A DNA stretch of 64,000 nucleotides from Actinomycetota bacterium (GTDB lineage Bacteria > Actinomycetota > Acidimicrobiia > Acidimicrobiales > CAIXPF01): NCBI GenBank assembly GCA_016870475.1, contig VGBO01000005.1, forward strand, positions 1 to 64,000. The letters run 5' to 3'. A model generated the notes under the pieces. The model was not told where the DNA came from and did not search any database. It saw only the letters and a list, made by a program, of their open reading frames with translations. Positions within the stretch are counted from its first letter, which is position 1; the number at the start of each line of letters is the position of its first letter. Positions 9,876-19,606 of this stretch are shown here, piece by piece. Made by a program: the position numbers and the translations under genes.

Positions 9876-9909
9876 CCGCAGGTCGCGACGCCGCCACCGG
9901 GGAGGGACC

Positions 9910-10722
9910 ATGCACGGTCAGGGCTACGAGCAGATCACCTACGAGCGGCGCGACGCCGTCGCGCTCGTCACGCTGAACCGGCCCGACAAGCTGAACGCGT
10001 GGACGGGCCGCATGCACCACGAGCTCACCGACGCGGTGAACACCGCGAACGACGACCCGGCGATCGGCGCCATGGTGTTCACCGGCGCCGGACGCGGGTT
10101 CTGCGCCGGGGCGGACATCGGCGGGCAGTTCAAGGCGCAACTCGACGGCGACAAGGCGCCGCAGACCGGCGCACCCGCCGAGCGCGACAGCGAGGGCCAG
10201 GCAACCGACTGGGTCGCGCTGTGCCGCCGCTCCAAGCCGATGGTCGCCGCGGTCAACGGTGCCGCCATCGGCATCGGCCTCACCCTCATCCTCCCGATGG
10301 ACCAGCTCATCGCCGGGGAGAGCGCGAAGCTCTCGTGCCGGTTCGTGAAGATGGGCCTCACGCCCGAACTCGCCAGCTCGCACTTCCTCGTGCAGCGCTG
10401 CGGCTGGGGGGCAGCGAGCGACCTCACCCTCTCCGGTCGGATCGTGCCGGCCACCGACGCCGCCCGGGTCGGTCTCGTCGATCGCGTCGTGCCCGACGCC
10501 GACCTCCTCGACACCGCACTCGCGCTCGCAGCGGAGTACGCGGCGAACCCGACCCCGCAGCTCCGCATGATCAAGGGGTTGCTGAGCGCCAACGCGGTCG
10601 AGACCGACCTCGACGCCGTGCTGCACCGCGAGGCCGAGGCTCTCGAGGTCGCCTATCGCACGGCGGAGCACCGCGAGGCGGTCGACGCGTTCCTCACGAA
10701 GCGGGAGCCGCGCTTCCGCTGA
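9910..10722 (+). CDS. Enoyl-CoA hydratase/isomerase family protein
   Basis: VALVTLNRPDKLNAW, GAGRGFCAGADI, AAVNGAAIGIG. Confidence 0.93.
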   Translation: MHGQGYEQITYERRDAVALVTLNRPDKLNAWTGRMHHELTDAVNTANDDPAIGAMVFTGAGRGFCAGADIGGQFKAQLDGDKAPQTGAPAERDSEGQATDWVALCRRSKPMVAAVNGAAIGIGLTLILPMDQLIAGESAKLSCRFVKMGLTPELASSHFLVQRCGWGAASDLTLSGRIVPATDAARVGLVDRVVPDADLLDTALALAAEYAANPTPQLRMIKGLLSANAVETDLDAVLHREAEALEVAYRTAEHREAVDAFLTKREPRFR

Positions 10723-12832
10723 GCGCCGACCGCAGGAACGCCACCTGCACCCGGAGGAGGTTCTCGGCGACGACCTCCTGCGGCGTCATGTGCGTCACCC
10801 CCGACAGCGGGAGCACCGAGTGCGGGCGCCCCGCAGCGAGGAGCGCCGAGGAGAACTGCAACGTGTGCGCCACGACGACGTTGTCGTCGACGAGGCCGTG
10901 CACGAGCAGCAACGGGCGACGGAGCCGGTCGGCGTCGGCCAGCAGGCTCGTGCGGCGGTAGTTCGACGGGCGTTCGTCGGGGTGGCCGAGGTAGCGCTCC
11001 GTGTAGTGCGTGTCGTAGAGCCGCCAGTCGGTGACCGGCGCCCCGGCGACGGCGGCGTGGAACACGTCGGGCCGCCGCAGCACGGCGAGCGCTGCGAGGT
11101 ACCCGCCGAAGGACCATCCCCGGATCCCCACCCGGGTGCGGTCGAGTCGATCATCGGTGCGACAGAGCGCCTCGAGCGCGTCGACCTGGTCCTCGAGCAC
11201 GGGTGCGGCGAGATCGCCCCACACCGCGCGCTCCCATGCAGGACCCCGGGCCGGGGTGCCGCGCCCGTCGGTGACCACGACGGCGAACCCCTGGTCCGCG
11301 AACCACTGCGAGGTCAGCAGGTCGTTGCGCGACCGCACGACCCGCAGCGCGTGGGGCCCGCCGTAGGGGTCGCAGAGCACCGGGTACGGCGGACGGAACG
11401 CTCGGCCACGGGGGAACAGCACGACGCTGCGCAACCGCCGGTCGCCGACGACGTGGAACGTCGGCCTCGGCACGAGACCCGGGTCCGCGGCGAGGGCCCG
11501 CACCGGAACGGTGCGTGACCGGCCGGCCTGCACGTCGACCCGGGCGCCGGGCCACCGGAGCGACCGCCGGATCCGCACGAGGATCTCCCCCGCCGCCACA
11601 CCCGAGCACACCCCGATCCCGTCGGTGAGGCGCCGCATACCTTCGCCGTCCGGTGCGACCCGGTAGAGGTCGGTGGTGGTCGGGTCCTCGGATGCGGCGA
11701 CGACGAGGTCGTCCCCGAGCGTGCCGAGCAGCCCTCGCACCTGCAACCCGACCGGGGTGACCGGCCGACCGTCGACCGCGAGCCGCCGGGTGTCCCCCCG
11801 GTCGACGGTCGTGACGAGCGCGGCGCCGTGCCAGCGGGGCAGCCCCGGGACGAGATCGACCCACCGACGGTCGGTCTGCTCGGCGACGGTGCGGGTCGTG
11901 CCACGGTCGGGGTCGACGGTGAGCACGCGGACGCACCGTTGGTCCCGGGTCTGCACGGCGACCGTGAGCGGCCGGCCGGCCTGCCACCACACGTCGACGA
12001 GATAGGGGAACGTGCGGCGGTCCCACCGGACGGGGACCTGCGCACCGGCGAGGTCGACGACCACCAGTCGGACGTCGGCGTTCGCCGTGCCCGCCTGCGG
12101 GTAGCGGTGCGGTGCCGGTGGACGTTCGGGGTGCGCCGGGTCGGCGAGGTGCCACACGGCCACCGGGGTCTCGTCGACGCGGGCGACCGCGAGCCGCTCG
12201 CCGTCCGGCGACCACCAGAACCCGCGCTGCCGCCCCATCTCCTCCGCCGCGACGAACTCGGCCAGGCCCCAGGTCACCCCGTCCCGGTCGGGCACGACGA
12301 TGCTGCGGTCGCGGTCGACGCGGCGCCGCACCCCGTCCGCGAGCTCCACCACCCGCAACGCCCCGGCCGCCACGTACGCGACCCGCCGACCGGTCGGATC
12401 CGGCCGGGGGTCGAACGCCCCGGCAACCGCGGGCAGCACGCGGTGCCCACCGGTGCCGACGTCCACGAGGTGGACGGCGCCGTCGAGCGCGACAGCGACC
12501 CGGTCGAGCACCGCATCGCCGGCGAAGGAGGTGATGCCCTCGGCGCTCTCCCGCAGTCGCTCACGGCGACGCAACTCCTCGGCCGTGGCACCGCCCCGCC
12601 CCCCGACCGCGAGCGCCGCCGGATCGGCGACGAGGCGCTCCGCCCCGGACGTTGCGTCGATCTCCCACAGCGCCGTCGACGGGTCGGTGCCGCTGCGACT
12701 CCGCAGGAACAGCACGCTGCCGCGCGCCGGCGCAACGGCGAACGTGCGCGGCTCACCGAGGCTGAAGCGTCGGGTCCTCGCCGAACGACGGGGGAACGAC
12801 TCGGTCGGCGGGGCAGGACGACGACGATCCAT
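10694..12832 (-). CDS. S9 family prolyl oligopeptidase / dipeptidyl peptidase IV-like
   Basis: GLAEFVAAEEMGR, RVGIRGWSFGGYLAALAVLRRPDVF, LVHGLVDDNVVVAHTL. Confidence 0.92.
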   Translation of the reverse strand: MDRRRPAPPTESFPRRSARTRRFSLGEPRTFAVAPARGSVLFLRSRSGTDPSTALWEIDATSGAERLVADPAALAVGGRGGATAEELRRRERLRESAEGITSFAGDAVLDRVAVALDGAVHLVDVGTGGHRVLPAVAGAFDPRPDPTGRRVAYVAAGALRVVELADGVRRRVDRDRSIVVPDRDGVTWGLAEFVAAEEMGRQRGFWWSPDGERLAVARVDETPVAVWHLADPAHPERPPAPHRYPQAGTANADVRLVVVDLAGAQVPVRWDRRTFPYLVDVWWQAGRPLTVAVQTRDQRCVRVLTVDPDRGTTRTVAEQTDRRWVDLVPGLPRWHGAALVTTVDRGDTRRLAVDGRPVTPVGLQVRGLLGTLGDDLVVAASEDPTTTDLYRVAPDGEGMRRLTDGIGVCSGVAAGEILVRIRRSLRWPGARVDVQAGRSRTVPVRALAADPGLVPRPTFHVVGDRRLRSVVLFPRGRAFRPPYPVLCDPYGGPHALRVVRSRNDLLTSQWFADQGFAVVVTDGRGTPARGPAWERAVWGDLAAPVLEDQVDALEALCRTDDRLDRTRVGIRGWSFGGYLAALAVLRRPDVFHAAVAGAPVTDWRLYDTHYTERYLGHPDERPSNYRRTSLLADADRLRRPLLLVHGLVDDNVVVAHTLQFSSALLAAGRPHSVLPLSGVTHMTPQEVVAENLLRVQVAFLRSALSGSAAPAS

Positions 12833-12921
12833 CGGAGCGGGAGCCTAGGGGTCGGTACGGCGCAGACGCCGCGCGTGCCTAGTGTGGCGGCGCACCGTCC
12901 CCCGCACCCGGAGAGCAGCCG

Positions 12922-13674
12922 ATGGGAACCTGGTACTACGCGGTCGACGGCGCCGCCGTCGGGCCGGTCGAGCGGGACGACCTCGTAACCCTCGCCATGG
13001 ACGGCACGCTCGGGCCCGACACCCAGGTGCTCGACGCCGGCTCGACGACGTGGCGCACCCTCGCCGAGGCCGAGGACGACCTCGGCGTCGCCTTCCCGTT
13101 GTTCGCCGTGCCGGGCACCGCGACCGAGACCGTCCCGCCTGCGGGTCCTCCGCCGGTCGGCGCGGGGTGGGCGGCACCGACCGCGCCACCGCCGATGCTC
13201 CCGCCGCCGGTCGCCGGAACGGGCGTCCGTCTCGCTGCGTGGTGGCGCCGGGCCGTCGCGTACTGGATCGACTCGCTGCTGTTCTCGATCCCGTTGGCGG
13301 TGCTCGTGTTCCCCGACGTCGACGACATCACGACCTTCGAGCAGCTCGTCACCTACGCATCGACGAGCCGGTTCCTGGCGCTACAGGCCGGTGTCGCCGC
13401 TTCATCGCTCGTGTACCAGGTCGTGTTCAACGCACAGGGCCAGACGCTCGGCAAGCGCCTGCTCGGCATCCGCGTCGAGGACGCGGTGACCGGCTCGCGG
13501 ATCGGCCTCGGCCGGGCGTTCCAACGCCAGGTGCTCCAGATCGCAACGCCGTTGTTCGTGCCCTACGTCGGCCAGATCTTCGTGGTGGTCGACAGCCTGT
13601 GGCCGCTGTGGGACGCACGCAACCAGGCGCTGCACGACAAGATCGCCCGGTCGGTCGTCGTCCGGGTCGGCTGA
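12922..13674 (+). CDS. GYF_2-RDD domain membrane protein
   Basis: N-term WYYAVDGAAVGPVERDDLVTLAMDGTLGPDTQV (GYF_2-like), C-term RLAAWWRRAVAYWIDSLLF...QTLGKRLLGIRVEDA (RDD). Confidence 0.85.
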   Translation: MGTWYYAVDGAAVGPVERDDLVTLAMDGTLGPDTQVLDAGSTTWRTLAEAEDDLGVAFPLFAVPGTATETVPPAGPPPVGAGWAAPTAPPPMLPPPVAGTGVRLAAWWRRAVAYWIDSLLFSIPLAVLVFPDVDDITTFEQLVTYASTSRFLALQAGVAASSLVYQVVFNAQGQTLGKRLLGIRVEDAVTGSRIGLGRAFQRQVLQIATPLFVPYVGQIFVVVDSLWPLWDARNQALHDKIARSVVVRVG

Positions 13675-13683
13675 GCCGACCGG

Positions 13684-14163
13684 TCAGGCCGGCGGGCGGA
13701 CGAGCTGGGCCCAGCGCGACGTCACCGCGGTGAGCACCTCCCCGTCGGGCGAGACGATGCGCCCCTCGACGGAGATCCTGCGGCCCTCCACACCGGTGAC
13801 ACGCGCCTGCGCCACCACGTCGTCGGCGATGGGCACCGGCCGCTGGTAACGCAACGACAGCTCCGCGGTCACGCAGGGGTCGTCCGTCGAACCGGGTGGC
13901 AGCCCGAGTTGCGCGGCGACCCCGCACACCTCGTCGAGGATCGTCGCCTGGATCCCGCCGTGGACGACCGTGTCCATCCCGCACAGGTGGCGGGGGACGC
14001 GCACCCGAGTCTCGACCCAGCCGTCGTCGACCTCACGGAACCGCAGGCGGAGCCCCTGCTCGTTCGCCTGGCCGCAGCCGAAGCAGTTGCTCACGAGCGA
14101 CCGGTCGACGACGAAGGTCCCGTCGTCGCCCCGTCGGATCCGGTCGGCACGGTCGTCGGTCAT
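13684..14163 (-). CDS. PaaI-like hotdog thioesterase
   Basis: NCFGCGQANEQGLRLRF, VVHGGIQATILDEVCG. Confidence 0.9.
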   Translation of the reverse strand: MTDDRADRIRRGDDGTFVVDRSLVSNCFGCGQANEQGLRLRFREVDDGWVETRVRVPRHLCGMDTVVHGGIQATILDEVCGVAAQLGLPPGSTDDPCVTAELSLRYQRPVPIADDVVAQARVTGVEGRRISVEGRIVSPDGEVLTAVTSRWAQLVRPPA

Positions 14164-15596
14164 CGGGTCTCCCGTTCGGCGTGCGCCACGAGCGCATCGG
14201 CCATGGCCGCCGTGAGTCGGCGACCGGTCTCGAGGTGCAGGAACTCGTTCGGCCCGTGCGCATTGGACCCGGGGCCGAGCACCCCGACGATCACGAACTG
14301 GGCGGAGGGGAAGCTGCGCTGCAGCAACCCCATCAGCGGGATGGTGCCCCCCTCGCCGACGTGCCCGAGGGGACGTCCGAACTGCGCGTCGGAGGACGCG
14401 GCGAGCGACGACTCGAGCCACGGGGCGATCGGTGGTGCGTTCCAGCCCGGTCCCGACGCGTCGGGCACCCAGGTCACCTCCGCCCCGAAGGGCGGTTCGA
14501 CGCACAGCGTCGCCGCAAGCTCGGCGGCGACCGCGTCGACGTCCGCGGTGGGCGGCAGTCGCAACGACAACTTGAGCGACGTGAACGGGCGCAACACGTT
14601 GCCCGCGACCTCGACCGACGGGAGTCCGTCGGCGCCGGTGACGTGCAACGCCGGGCGCCAGGTGCGGTCGAGCTCGATCTCCGCCGACGGCCGGGTGCGC
14701 ACGTCGACACCGGGGAGCAGCGGCAGGGCGTCGATCCCGTCGCCGACCGCCTCGACGAGCGCCGCCGCCTGCCGGGCGCGCTCCTCGGGGATCTCGACGT
14801 TCGCCGAACCGAGCAGCACCCGCCCGGTCGCCGCGTCCTCGACCCGGTCGAGGAGCATCCGTGCGATCCGGAACGTCGACGGCACCACCCCGCCGACGGC
14901 ACCCGAGTGCTTGCCCTCGGTAGCGATCCGCACTGTGAGCGTGCCCGCGACGAGCCCGCGCAGCGAGGTGGTCAACCAGAGCCGCTCGTAGTCGGCGCAC
15001 CCGGAGTCGAGGCACACCATCAGGCTCGGCGAGCCGATCCGCCCGCCGAGCGCCTCGACGTAGGCGGGGAGGTCCGGGCTGCCGGACTCCTCCGACCCCT
15101 CGATCAGGATCACGCACCGGGCATGGGCACCACCGGTCGCCCGCGCCGTCTCGATCGCGGCGAACGAGGCGTACAGCGCGTAGCCGTCGTCGGCCGCGCC
15201 ACGGCCGTAGAGCCGGCCGTCCCGCAGGACCGGGGTCCACGGGCCCAACCCGTCCTCCCATCCCGTCGTCGGCGGCTGCTTGTCGTAGTGGCCGTACAGC
15301 AGCACCGTGTCGGTGTCCGGTCCGGCGGCGCCGTCCGACGCGGGGACGTCGACGAAGAGCACCGGCGTCCGACCGGGGAGCTCCACGATCTCCACGGTCG
15401 CCCCGGGCAACCAGTCGAGCCGGGCAGCGACCCAGTCGTGCAGGTGCTGCACGGCACGGCGGAGCTCGCCGGTGGTCGCCCAGTCACGGTCGAACGCCGG
15501 GGACAGCGCCGGGATGCGCACGTAGTCGACGAGCGACGGAAGGATCTCCTCGTCCCAGAGGCGGGCCGCGACGGGCATCGTCGTCGTCACGGTCAC
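14160..15596 (-). CDS. M20 family metallopeptidase
   Basis: VLLYGHYDKQPPTTGW, LYGRGAADDGYALYASFAAI, LIEGSEESGS; GTG start overlapping the upstream stop. Confidence 0.92.
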   Translation of the reverse strand: MTVTTTMPVAARLWDEEILPSLVDYVRIPALSPAFDRDWATTGELRRAVQHLHDWVAARLDWLPGATVEIVELPGRTPVLFVDVPASDGAAGPDTDTVLLYGHYDKQPPTTGWEDGLGPWTPVLRDGRLYGRGAADDGYALYASFAAIETARATGGAHARCVILIEGSEESGSPDLPAYVEALGGRIGSPSLMVCLDSGCADYERLWLTTSLRGLVAGTLTVRIATEGKHSGAVGGVVPSTFRIARMLLDRVEDAATGRVLLGSANVEIPEERARQAAALVEAVGDGIDALPLLPGVDVRTRPSAEIELDRTWRPALHVTGADGLPSVEVAGNVLRPFTSLKLSLRLPPTADVDAVAAELAATLCVEPPFGAEVTWVPDASGPGWNAPPIAPWLESSLAASSDAQFGRPLGHVGEGGTIPLMGLLQRSFPSAQFVIVGVLGPGSNAHGPNEFLHLETGRRLTAAMADALVAHAERETR

Positions 15597-16393
15597 CGCC
15601 CGCCGAACTCGGGGGCACGCTTGGCGAGGAACGCGGCGATGCCCTCCCGGCCGTCGGCGGTGCCCGACGCCTCCGCGATCGCGAGCGACTCGCGTTCGTA
15701 GGCGGCCTCGAGTCCCGAGGACGCCCCCTCGTAGACGACCCGCTTCGCGAGCCCGAGCGACCGGGTCGGACCGGCGGCGAGCTGGCGGGCGAGGGTCGTC
15801 GCCGCGTCGAGCACCTCGTCGTCGGCGACGACACGGTTCACGAGCCCCCAGGACTCGGCCTCCACCGCACCGAGCACGCGGTTCGTGAGCACGAGGTCCA
15901 TCGCTCGGCGGAGCCCCACCACCCGGGAGAGGTAGAACGACGACGTCCCGTCGGGCACCATGCCCGCCCGGGTGTACCCCATCGTGAACTTCGCCGACCC
16001 ACCGGCGACGACGAGGTCGCACGCCGCGACGAGGGACATGCCCGCCCCGCCCGCCGACCCGGTGACCGCCGCCACGAGCGGTGCGTCCATCTTGGCGAAC
16101 CGGCTCATGGCCGCGTGGAAGTCGATGGTGACGTGGTCGATGTAGGCGGGCAGGTCGTCGCCTTGCTGGGCGAAGGAGCCGAGGTCGCCGCCACCGCAGA
16201 ACACCTTGCCGGTGGCCGACAGCAGGACCGCGCGGACGTCGTCGCGGTGGTACAGCCCGACGGCCACGTCGCGCAGCTCGGACGCCATCGTCCGGTCGAG
16301 TGCGTTCGCGGCCTCGGGACGATCGAGGGTGATGTGCGCGAGGCCGTCGGTGACGTCGAGCCGCAGCGCACGGTAGGGACCGGATTCGCTCAT
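15593..16393 (-). CDS. Enoyl-CoA hydratase/isomerase family protein
   Basis: AHITLDRPEAANALD, GKVFCGGGDLG, GSAGGAGMSLVAACDLVVA. Confidence 0.92.
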   Translation of the reverse strand: MSESGPYRALRLDVTDGLAHITLDRPEAANALDRTMASELRDVAVGLYHRDDVRAVLLSATGKVFCGGGDLGSFAQQGDDLPAYIDHVTIDFHAAMSRFAKMDAPLVAAVTGSAGGAGMSLVAACDLVVAGGSAKFTMGYTRAGMVPDGTSSFYLSRVVGLRRAMDLVLTNRVLGAVEAESWGLVNRVVADDEVLDAATTLARQLAAGPTRSLGLAKRVVYEGASSGLEAAYERESLAIAEASGTADGREGIAAFLAKRAPEFGGR

Positions 16394-16401
16394 GGGCACG
16401 A

Positions 16402-16407
16402 ACGGTA
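16402..16407 (-). promoter_or_regulatory. Putative -10 box TACCGT, leaderless start of 16393 gene
   Basis: TACCGT + 8 nt + ATG. Confidence 0.5.
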
Positions 16408-16454
16408 GCTGCGGGCCGGTTCCCGGGTCTCGGCGGGCGTGCCATGATGCGCCC

Positions 16455-17453
16455 ATGGCCGCGCCGATCGTGCACAACCGGGACATCGAGTTCGAGTACG
16501 GCCGGGTCGACCGGCTCTCCCCGCTGATCCGTCGGGTCATCTGCCGCAACCCCGGTCCGTTCACCTACACGGGGACCGGTACGTACATCGTCGGCAACGG
16601 ACGCGTCGCCGTGATCGACCCGGGCCCGGCACTCGACGCGCACCTCGACGCCATCGTCGCCGCCCTCGGGCCCGACGAGGAGATCGGCCACATCCTCATC
16701 ACCCACACCCACTCGGACCACTCGCCGGGCGCCGCGCCGCTGAAGGCGCGGGTCGGCGCGCCGACCTACGGGTACGGGCCGCACGGCCTCGTCGGCCCTG
16801 ACGATCCCGACGACAAGGTCGACTTCTCCGCCTACATCTCCGCCGAGGAACGGGCGACCTACGAGAAGGAGCACGCCGACCTCGACCCGGCCCTCAAGCG
16901 TGAGGGCCCGGACCTGGCGTTCGTGCCCGACGAACGGGTCGGCGACGGTGACGTGATCGCCGACGCGGCCGGCGGGTGGACCCTCGAGGCGGTCTTCACG
17001 CCCGGCCACTGCTCGAACCACCTGAGCTTCGCCCTCCGTGAGGAGAACGTGCTGTTCCCCGGCGATCACGTGATGGCGTGGGCGACCTCCGTCGTCGGGC
17101 CGCCCGACGGGTCGATGACCGACTACCTGGCGTCGCTCCGCAAGCTCCTCCCCCGCACCGAGACCCGGTACTGGCCCTCGCACGGTCCCGCCGTGGAGGA
17201 CCCGGGCAGCTACGTCCGCAGCTTCCTCGCCCACCGCGAGGAGCGCGAGGCGCAGATCCTTGCGTTCTTCGGCGAACGGCCCGCCCGCATCGCCGACCTC
17301 GTGCCGACCATGTACGCCGCCTACGACAAGCGACTGTGGTACCCGGCAGCGGCGTCGGTGTACGCGCACGTGCTCGGCATGGTGGGCGACGGTCGCCTCG
17401 GCGTGGACGGCGGCGGCGACCCGAAGCTCACGAGCACCTACCGCCGGGGCTGA
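16455..17453 (+). CDS. MBL-fold metallo-hydrolase (LACTB2-like)
   Basis: LITHTHSDHSPGA, FTPGHCSNHLSF, LFPGDHVM. Confidence 0.92.
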   Translation: MAAPIVHNRDIEFEYGRVDRLSPLIRRVICRNPGPFTYTGTGTYIVGNGRVAVIDPGPALDAHLDAIVAALGPDEEIGHILITHTHSDHSPGAAPLKARVGAPTYGYGPHGLVGPDDPDDKVDFSAYISAEERATYEKEHADLDPALKREGPDLAFVPDERVGDGDVIADAAGGWTLEAVFTPGHCSNHLSFALREENVLFPGDHVMAWATSVVGPPDGSMTDYLASLRKLLPRTETRYWPSHGPAVEDPGSYVRSFLAHREEREAQILAFFGERPARIADLVPTMYAAYDKRLWYPAAASVYAHVLGMVGDGRLGVDGGGDPKLTSTYRRG

Positions 17454-17487
17454 ACCGAACGCAGGGTGCCCGGGTCGGGGATGCGGC

Positions 17488-17493
17488 TACGGT
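17488..17493 (+). promoter_or_regulatory. Putative -10 box TACGGT, leaderless start of 17501 gene
   Basis: TACGGT + 7 nt + ATG. Confidence 0.5.
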
Positions 17494-17500
17494 GCCGACC

Positions 17501-18382
17501 ATGACCCTCGACATCGGCCGCGTCGGCATCTGGACCGGCGCTCTCGACCCCCACCCGGCCGGCGCCGTCCGCGACGCCGCCCTCGAGCTCGAGGCGCTGG
17601 GCTTCGCGACCCTGTGGATCCCCGAGGCGGTCGGACGCGACCCCTTCGTGCTGTCGGCGAACCTCCTCGGCGCGACGAGCACGCTCCGGCTCGCAACGGG
17701 CATCGCGAACATCTACGCCCGTGACCCGATGACGATGAACGCCGGTCAGCGTTCGCTCGTCGAGGCCTACCCGGACCGCTTCCTCCTCGGGCTCGGGGTG
17801 AGCCACCTCCACCTCGTCGAGCACGTGCGCAAGCACCGCTACGACAAGCCGCTGTCGTACATGCGCACCTACCTCGCTGCGATGGCGAAGTCGCGGTACT
17901 TCGCCGCGGGACCGGAGGAACAGCCGCCGATCGTGCTCGCCGCGCTCGGCCCGAAGATGCTCGAGCTCGCCGCCACCGCCACCGCCGGCGCGCACCCGTA
18001 CTTCGTTCCCGTCGAGCACACGGCGTACGCCCGCGAGGTGATGGGCCCCGACGCACTCCTCGCCCCCGAGCAGATGGTCGTCCTCGACGCCGATCCGACG
18101 TCCGCCCGGGCGACGGCACGGGCGGGCATGAAGATCTACACGGACCTGCCGAACTACAAGAACAACCTGCTCCGCCACGGGTTCGTCGAGGACGACTTCA
18201 CCGACGGCGGGAGCGACCGGCTCGTCGACGCGATCGTGGCGTGGGGGCCGATGGACCGGATCGTCGAGCGGGTTCGCGCCCACCACGACGCCGGCGCCGA
18301 CCACGTCTGCGTGCAGGTGTTGCGCCCCGACCGTGAGCTCCCGCTCGCCGCCTGGCGCACCCTCGCCGACGCCCTGCTCTGA
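17501..18382 (+). CDS. LLM class F420-dependent oxidoreductase
   Basis: GFATLWIPEAVGRDPFVLSANLLGATSTLRLATGIANIYARDPM; start reassigned within longer ORF. Confidence 0.9.
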   Translation: MTLDIGRVGIWTGALDPHPAGAVRDAALELEALGFATLWIPEAVGRDPFVLSANLLGATSTLRLATGIANIYARDPMTMNAGQRSLVEAYPDRFLLGLGVSHLHLVEHVRKHRYDKPLSYMRTYLAAMAKSRYFAAGPEEQPPIVLAALGPKMLELAATATAGAHPYFVPVEHTAYAREVMGPDALLAPEQMVVLDADPTSARATARAGMKIYTDLPNYKNNLLRHGFVEDDFTDGGSDRLVDAIVAWGPMDRIVERVRAHHDAGADHVCVQVLRPDRELPLAAWRTLADALL

Positions 18383-18412
18383 CCCGAACCGAACCTGGGG
18401 GACCACCACGTC

Positions 18413-19606
18413 ATGTCCACGATCACCGGAACCGTCCACCCGCGCTTCTCCGCCGTGCAGGAGGCGTTCGCCCGCAACTTCGACCTGCACGGTGAGGTCG
18501 GCGCCTCGCTCTGCGTGACCCTCGACGGCGAGGTCGTCGTGGACCTCGCCGGCGGCACCGTGACCGCCGAGCCCGACGCCGCACCGTTCGGCCCCGACAC
18601 CCTCGTCGTGGTGTTCTCCTGCACGAAGGGGCTGTGCGCGCTCGCCTTCCACCGCCTCGTCGACCGCGGGCTCATCGACCTCGATGCCCCAGTGGCGACG
18701 TACTGGCCCGAGTTCGCTACCGCCGGCAAGGAGTCGGCGACGGTGCGCATGCTGCTCAACCACACGGTCGGTGTGCCCGCCTGGCGTGACCCGGTGCCGC
18801 GTGAGGAGCTCTACGACTTCGACGCCATGGCGGCCCGTTGCGCCGCCGAACCGGCGTTCTGGGAGCCGGGGACCCGCCAGGGGTACCACATGATCAGCTT
18901 CGGTTGGCTCGTCGGCGAGGTCATGCGGCGCGTCACCGGCGACTCGCTCGGCGAGATCCTGCGCCGGGAGATCGCCGAGCCGGCCGGCGCGGACATCTTC
19001 CTCGGTCTCCCCGAGGCCGAGGAAGTTCGGGTGTCGCCGGTCATCCACTTCGTGCCCGACGCGGCGAACCCCTCGGCGATGACCCGGGTGATCCGCGACG
19101 ACCGCAACTCCATCCCGGCGCTCGCGTTGCTGAACCCCGGGTTCAACCCGAACCGACGCGAGGCCCACGCCGCCGAGATCGGCGGTGGCGGGGCACTCGG
19201 CACCGGCCGGGGCCTCGCCCACGCCTACCGCCCCTTCGCTACCGGCACCGCCGTGTCGGCGGACACGCTCGCCCGGATGGGTCGGGTGTCCGCAGCGACG
19301 ATGCGCGATGCGACGCTCGGCATCGGCACGACCTTCGGCCTCGGGTTCATGACCACGATCGACAACCGGCGCCGCCCCGACGGCGAGGACCGCGACTCGG
19401 TGATCCTGTCGCCGACCGCGTTCGGCCACGTCGGTGCCGGCGGCAGCATCGGCTTCGCCGACCCGGCCGAGCGGCTCTCGGTCGGGTACGCGATGAACCG
19501 CCACGGGAACGGCATCCTGCTCAACGAGCGGGGCCAGTCGCTCGTCGACGCGATCTACCGGTCGCTCGGCTACCGGTCCGACGGAAGCGGCGCCTGGGTG
19601 CGCTGA
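18413..19606 (+). CDS. Serine hydrolase (beta-lactamase/esterase EstB-like family)
   Basis: VVFSCTKG (SxxK), LLNHTVGVPAW, YHMISFGWLVGEV, HVGAGGSIGFADP. Confidence 0.92.
   Translation: MSTITGTVHPRFSAVQEAFARNFDLHGEVGASLCVTLDGEVVVDLAGGTVTAEPDAAPFGPDTLVVVFSCTKGLCALAFHRLVDRGLIDLDAPVATYWPEFATAGKESATVRMLLNHTVGVPAWRDPVPREELYDFDAMAARCAAEPAFWEPGTRQGYHMISFGWLVGEVMRRVTGDSLGEILRREIAEPAGADIFLGLPEAEEVRVSPVIHFVPDAANPSAMTRVIRDDRNSIPALALLNPGFNPNRREAHAAEIGGGGALGTGRGLAHAYRPFATGTAVSADTLARMGRVSAATMRDATLGIGTTFGLGFMTTIDNRRRPDGEDRDSVILSPTAFGHVGAGGSIGFADPAERLSVGYAMNRHGNGILLNERGQSLVDAIYRSLGYRSDGSGAWVR

Noticed and set aside
14160-17369. 1069-aa minus ORF as a giant peptidase fusion
   Set aside because: Only 14160-15596 shows M20 motifs; the remainder is open frame antisense or out of frame to the crotonase and MBL-fold genes.
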